This document shows, piece after piece, positions 14,086-15,714 of a DNA stretch of 15,714 nucleotides. The DNA is from Verrucomicrobiota bacterium. GTDB lineage: Bacteria; Verrucomicrobiota; Verrucomicrobiia; Limisphaerales; UBA1100. A program made the translations under genes and the position numbers. How positions within the stretch are numbered: the first letter of the stretch is position 1; each line of letters starts with the position of its first letter. The DNA is taken from contig JAPKEI010000019.1 in assembly GCA_028872685.1 (NCBI GenBank), forward strand, positions 1 to 15,714. The letters are read 5' to 3'. The notes under the pieces are model-generated. The model saw only the letters and a program-made list of their open reading frames with translations. It ran no database searches and was not told the origin of the DNA.

Positions 14086-14955
14086 TTACCGCACCTCCGC
14101 GATTAACTTCTCCAACCGCCGGCCGTACTCGATGTAGTTATCGGCCATTGCCTGTTCGGGTGCGGCGCTATCGTTGTCGTGGAAGACGACCGTCATATGT
14201 GGCTCGATGGAGATGCCCGCATCGTAGCCATTTGCGAAGGCGTCCTTCAAAATATCGCGCACGCGGCCGTCGCCATCGCCGGGGAAATGGTATTCCTCAC
14301 CATCTTCGGTTTTCACGGCGTCCTTAATGTGAATGTGCGCAGTGTGGTCGCGCATATGCTCCCAGAATTCCCATGGGCATTGCATGCCCCACGGTTGATC
14401 GCCGCGGCGGTCAGCATTGAAAATCGGGTTGGCGGTGTCGAAAACCCATTTGAGGCCGGGCACTTTCTCCAGTAATTCCTCCGCATGCTGCCAACTCATC
14501 CCGCCATAGTTCATGCAATTCTCGTGAACCGGCTGTAAACCCTCGTCGAGAAAACGCTGGGTCACTTCACCCACGCGCTCAAAGACCTCGGGCGGCGTGG
14601 TATCCGCATCGTCGGCGGGCTTGAAGGACATGATGCGCACGTACTTCGTCCCCAACCGTTTCATACGCGGAATCGCACGCGCCACCTCTGCCAGCGTCAC
14701 GTCGAAGGGCGTCTCCACTGTCTTCTGCCAATTACAAATTGTGGACCCGAACGCATAAATCCCCACGCCCGATTCCTCAAGCTTATCGGCAACGACATCA
14801 AACGCCGCGTCTGGGATCTCGTGAATCGAGCCTTTCTCAAAGCCCTCCACCTCCACAAAGCGCGACTCAATCCACCGCCACCCCAGCGCCTGCGTCACCT
14901 CAATCTGGCCATCAATCGTGACCGCCCCTTCATCGGCTATTCCCATTAGTTCCAT
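14086..14955 (-). CDS. Xylose-isomerase-like TIM-barrel sugar isomerase/epimerase
   Basis: A 289-residue TIM barrel of the sugar phosphate isomerase/epimerase superfamily (AP endonuclease 2-like fold). Likely metal ligands are E145 (VHENCMNYGG), D173 (VFDTANP), H209 (HIHIKD) and E251 (SIEPHM), in the usual strand-end order. GYDAGISIEPHM and YIEYGRRLEKL resemble PVC-group homologues. The specific sugar is unknown. AAGGA lies about five bases before ATG 14955, one of the clearer ribosome sites here. It follows the Gfo/Idh/MocA oxidoreductase by 28 bases on the same strand. Such pairs are common in PVC-group genomes, where an oxidoreductase and an isomerase act on keto-sugars or inositols. Confidence 0.85.
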   Translation of the reverse strand: MELMGIADEGAVTIDGQIEVTQALGWRWIESRFVEVEGFEKGSIHEIPDAAFDVVADKLEESGVGIYAFGSTICNWQKTVETPFDVTLAEVARAIPRMKRLGTKYVRIMSFKPADDADTTPPEVFERVGEVTQRFLDEGLQPVHENCMNYGGMSWQHAEELLEKVPGLKWVFDTANPIFNADRRGDQPWGMQCPWEFWEHMRDHTAHIHIKDAVKTEDGEEYHFPGDGDGRVRDILKDAFANGYDAGISIEPHMTVVFHDNDSAAPEQAMADNYIEYGRRLEKLIAEVR

Positions 14956-14983
14956 AAAATTCCTTTTCTTAAATTAACGCCAT

Positions 14984-15714
14984 TTAACGCCGAAATGACG
15001 CTGTAAAATCTTCTTTGCTGACTTCCACCGTTTTCTTTTCGTGGGTGGACTTGGCAATGAGGTCATTGAGTTTGGCTTCCCATGCGGTTCCGTCCATCGG
15101 TAGATCGATGGTCTCGTTGATTAAGCCGGAGTAGACCATTACGTTGGCCAGCTCGACGGAACCAATGCCGCTTTCGCCGGGGGCGATGAGTTCTTCCCCA
15201 TCGAGGATAGCATTAACCAGATTGGTGACGAGCATCGCATGCGGTTCCTCGGCAGGCGGAATGGGAATCTCTTCCACGGTCGATTCAGGCTGTTGAAAAC
15301 CAACTTTCGAGGTGCGGCACCATTCGTCGGAGGGCACGGCATTGCGGGTAACGACCAGTTTGTCGTTCTCCAACAACACACGCCCTTTGGTGCCGGCGAT
15401 TTCAAATCGGTTACTGCCGGGAGTTTCGCCGGTGGACGTAATGAAAGCGCCGCTCGCGCCATTGGCGTATTCCATGTAGCACGTCACATCGTCTTCCACT
15501 TCGATGTCGTGGTGGCGGCCGATGCCCACATGGCTTCGTACTTTAGCCGGCATACCGGCAATCCACTGCAATGCGTCGAGTTGGTGGAGGCATTGATTGA
15601 GTAACACGCCGCCGCCTTCGCCCTTCCACGTGGCGCGCCAGTCGCTGCTTTGGTAATACGCCTCGGCGCGGAACCAATCGGTCATGATCCAAATCACGCG
15701 AATCAAATCGCCCA
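14984..15714 (-). CDS. Gfo/Idh/MocA-family oxidoreductase, C-terminal part (cut by window edge)
   Basis: The first half, including the NAD(P)-binding Rossmann fold, lies outside the window; the frame is open to the edge, so the Met-like TTG at 15706 is not a start. The visible ~243 residues form the substrate-binding domain: DWRATWKGEGGGVLLNQCLH ends in the conserved histidine-bearing helix (NQCLHQLD), then VEDDVTCYMEYANGASG, PGSNRFEIAGTKGRVLLE and the C-terminal sheet and helix follow in normal order. These enzymes oxidise sugar or inositol hydroxyls or their derivatives; substrate and cofactor cannot be given. It is upstream of, and probably co-transcribed with, the TIM-barrel isomerase. 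Confidence 0.9.
   Translation of the reverse strand, partial: GDLIRVIWIMTDWFRAEAYYQSSDWRATWKGEGGGVLLNQCLHQLDALQWIAGMPAKVRSHVGIGRHHDIEVEDDVTCYMEYANGASGAFITSTGETPGSNRFEIAGTKGRVLLENDKLVVTRNAVPSDEWCRTSKVGFQQPESTVEEIPIPPAEEPHAMLVTNLVNAILDGEELIAPGESGIGSVELANVMVYSGLINETIDLPMDGTAWEAKLNDLIAKSTHEKKTVEVSKEDFTASFRR

Overview
The window looks like an ordinary chromosomal stretch from a Gram-negative, moderately GC-rich bacterium, most likely Verrucomicrobiota or a relative in the PVC group. This is inferred from the mix of outer-membrane genes (lnt, a family 9 glycosyltransferase), secreted proteins resembling 3-keto-disaccharide hydrolases, a Gfo/Idh/MocA oxidoreductase paired with a TIM-barrel sugar isomerase, and the general look of the proteins. 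There is no 16S rRNA gene here to confirm it. I saw no insertion sequence, prophage, CRISPR array, tRNA or rRNA.

Layout. (1) 1-2945, minus strand: lnt (lipoprotein N-acylation), then prfB (release factor 2, with a programmed +1 frameshift), then the start of trpC, tightly packed. (2) 3021-4969, plus strand: a YdhF-like aldo/keto reductase overlapping an agmatine deiminase gene that appears to start at CTG. (3) 4970-5219: a promoter, a short open frame rich in Leu/Val codons, a possible antiterminator and a strong intrinsic terminator, all directly before the acetolactate synthase gene. (4) 5220-8122, plus strand: ilvB and a secreted protein gene joined by a TAATG overlap. (5) 8108-11372, minus strand: a zinc-ribbon protein, acylphosphatase, metallophosphoesterase and family 9 glycosyltransferase in a compact operon with a modest terminator, then a secreted beta-rich protein. 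(6) 11435-11902, plus strand: a YacP-like NYN-domain protein, divergent from the zinc-ribbon gene. (7) 11911-13203, minus strand: hisD. (8) 13303-14076, plus strand: a NagB-type glucosamine-6-phosphate deaminase. (9) 14086-15714, minus strand: a TIM-barrel sugar isomerase preceded by a partial Gfo/Idh/MocA oxidoreductase, probably one sugar-processing operon.

The genes are mostly housekeeping: three amino-acid pathways (Trp, branched-chain, His), amino-sugar and polyamine metabolism, envelope maintenance and translation termination. The novelty is regulatory. The ilvB leader can be folded by eye into mutually exclusive terminator and antiterminator forms, with a Leu/Val-rich peptide overlapping them, as in classical attenuation. 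The 62-bp gap between the zinc-ribbon and NYN genes holds two divergent sigma-70-like promoters that share one -35 site and place both start codons at the expected transcription start, predicting leaderless mRNAs. The agmatine deiminase gene has a perfectly placed AAGGAGG ahead of a CTG codon and no other suitable start. The prfB frameshift site has the same arrangement as in E. coli. All structures were found by eye and none has been computed.
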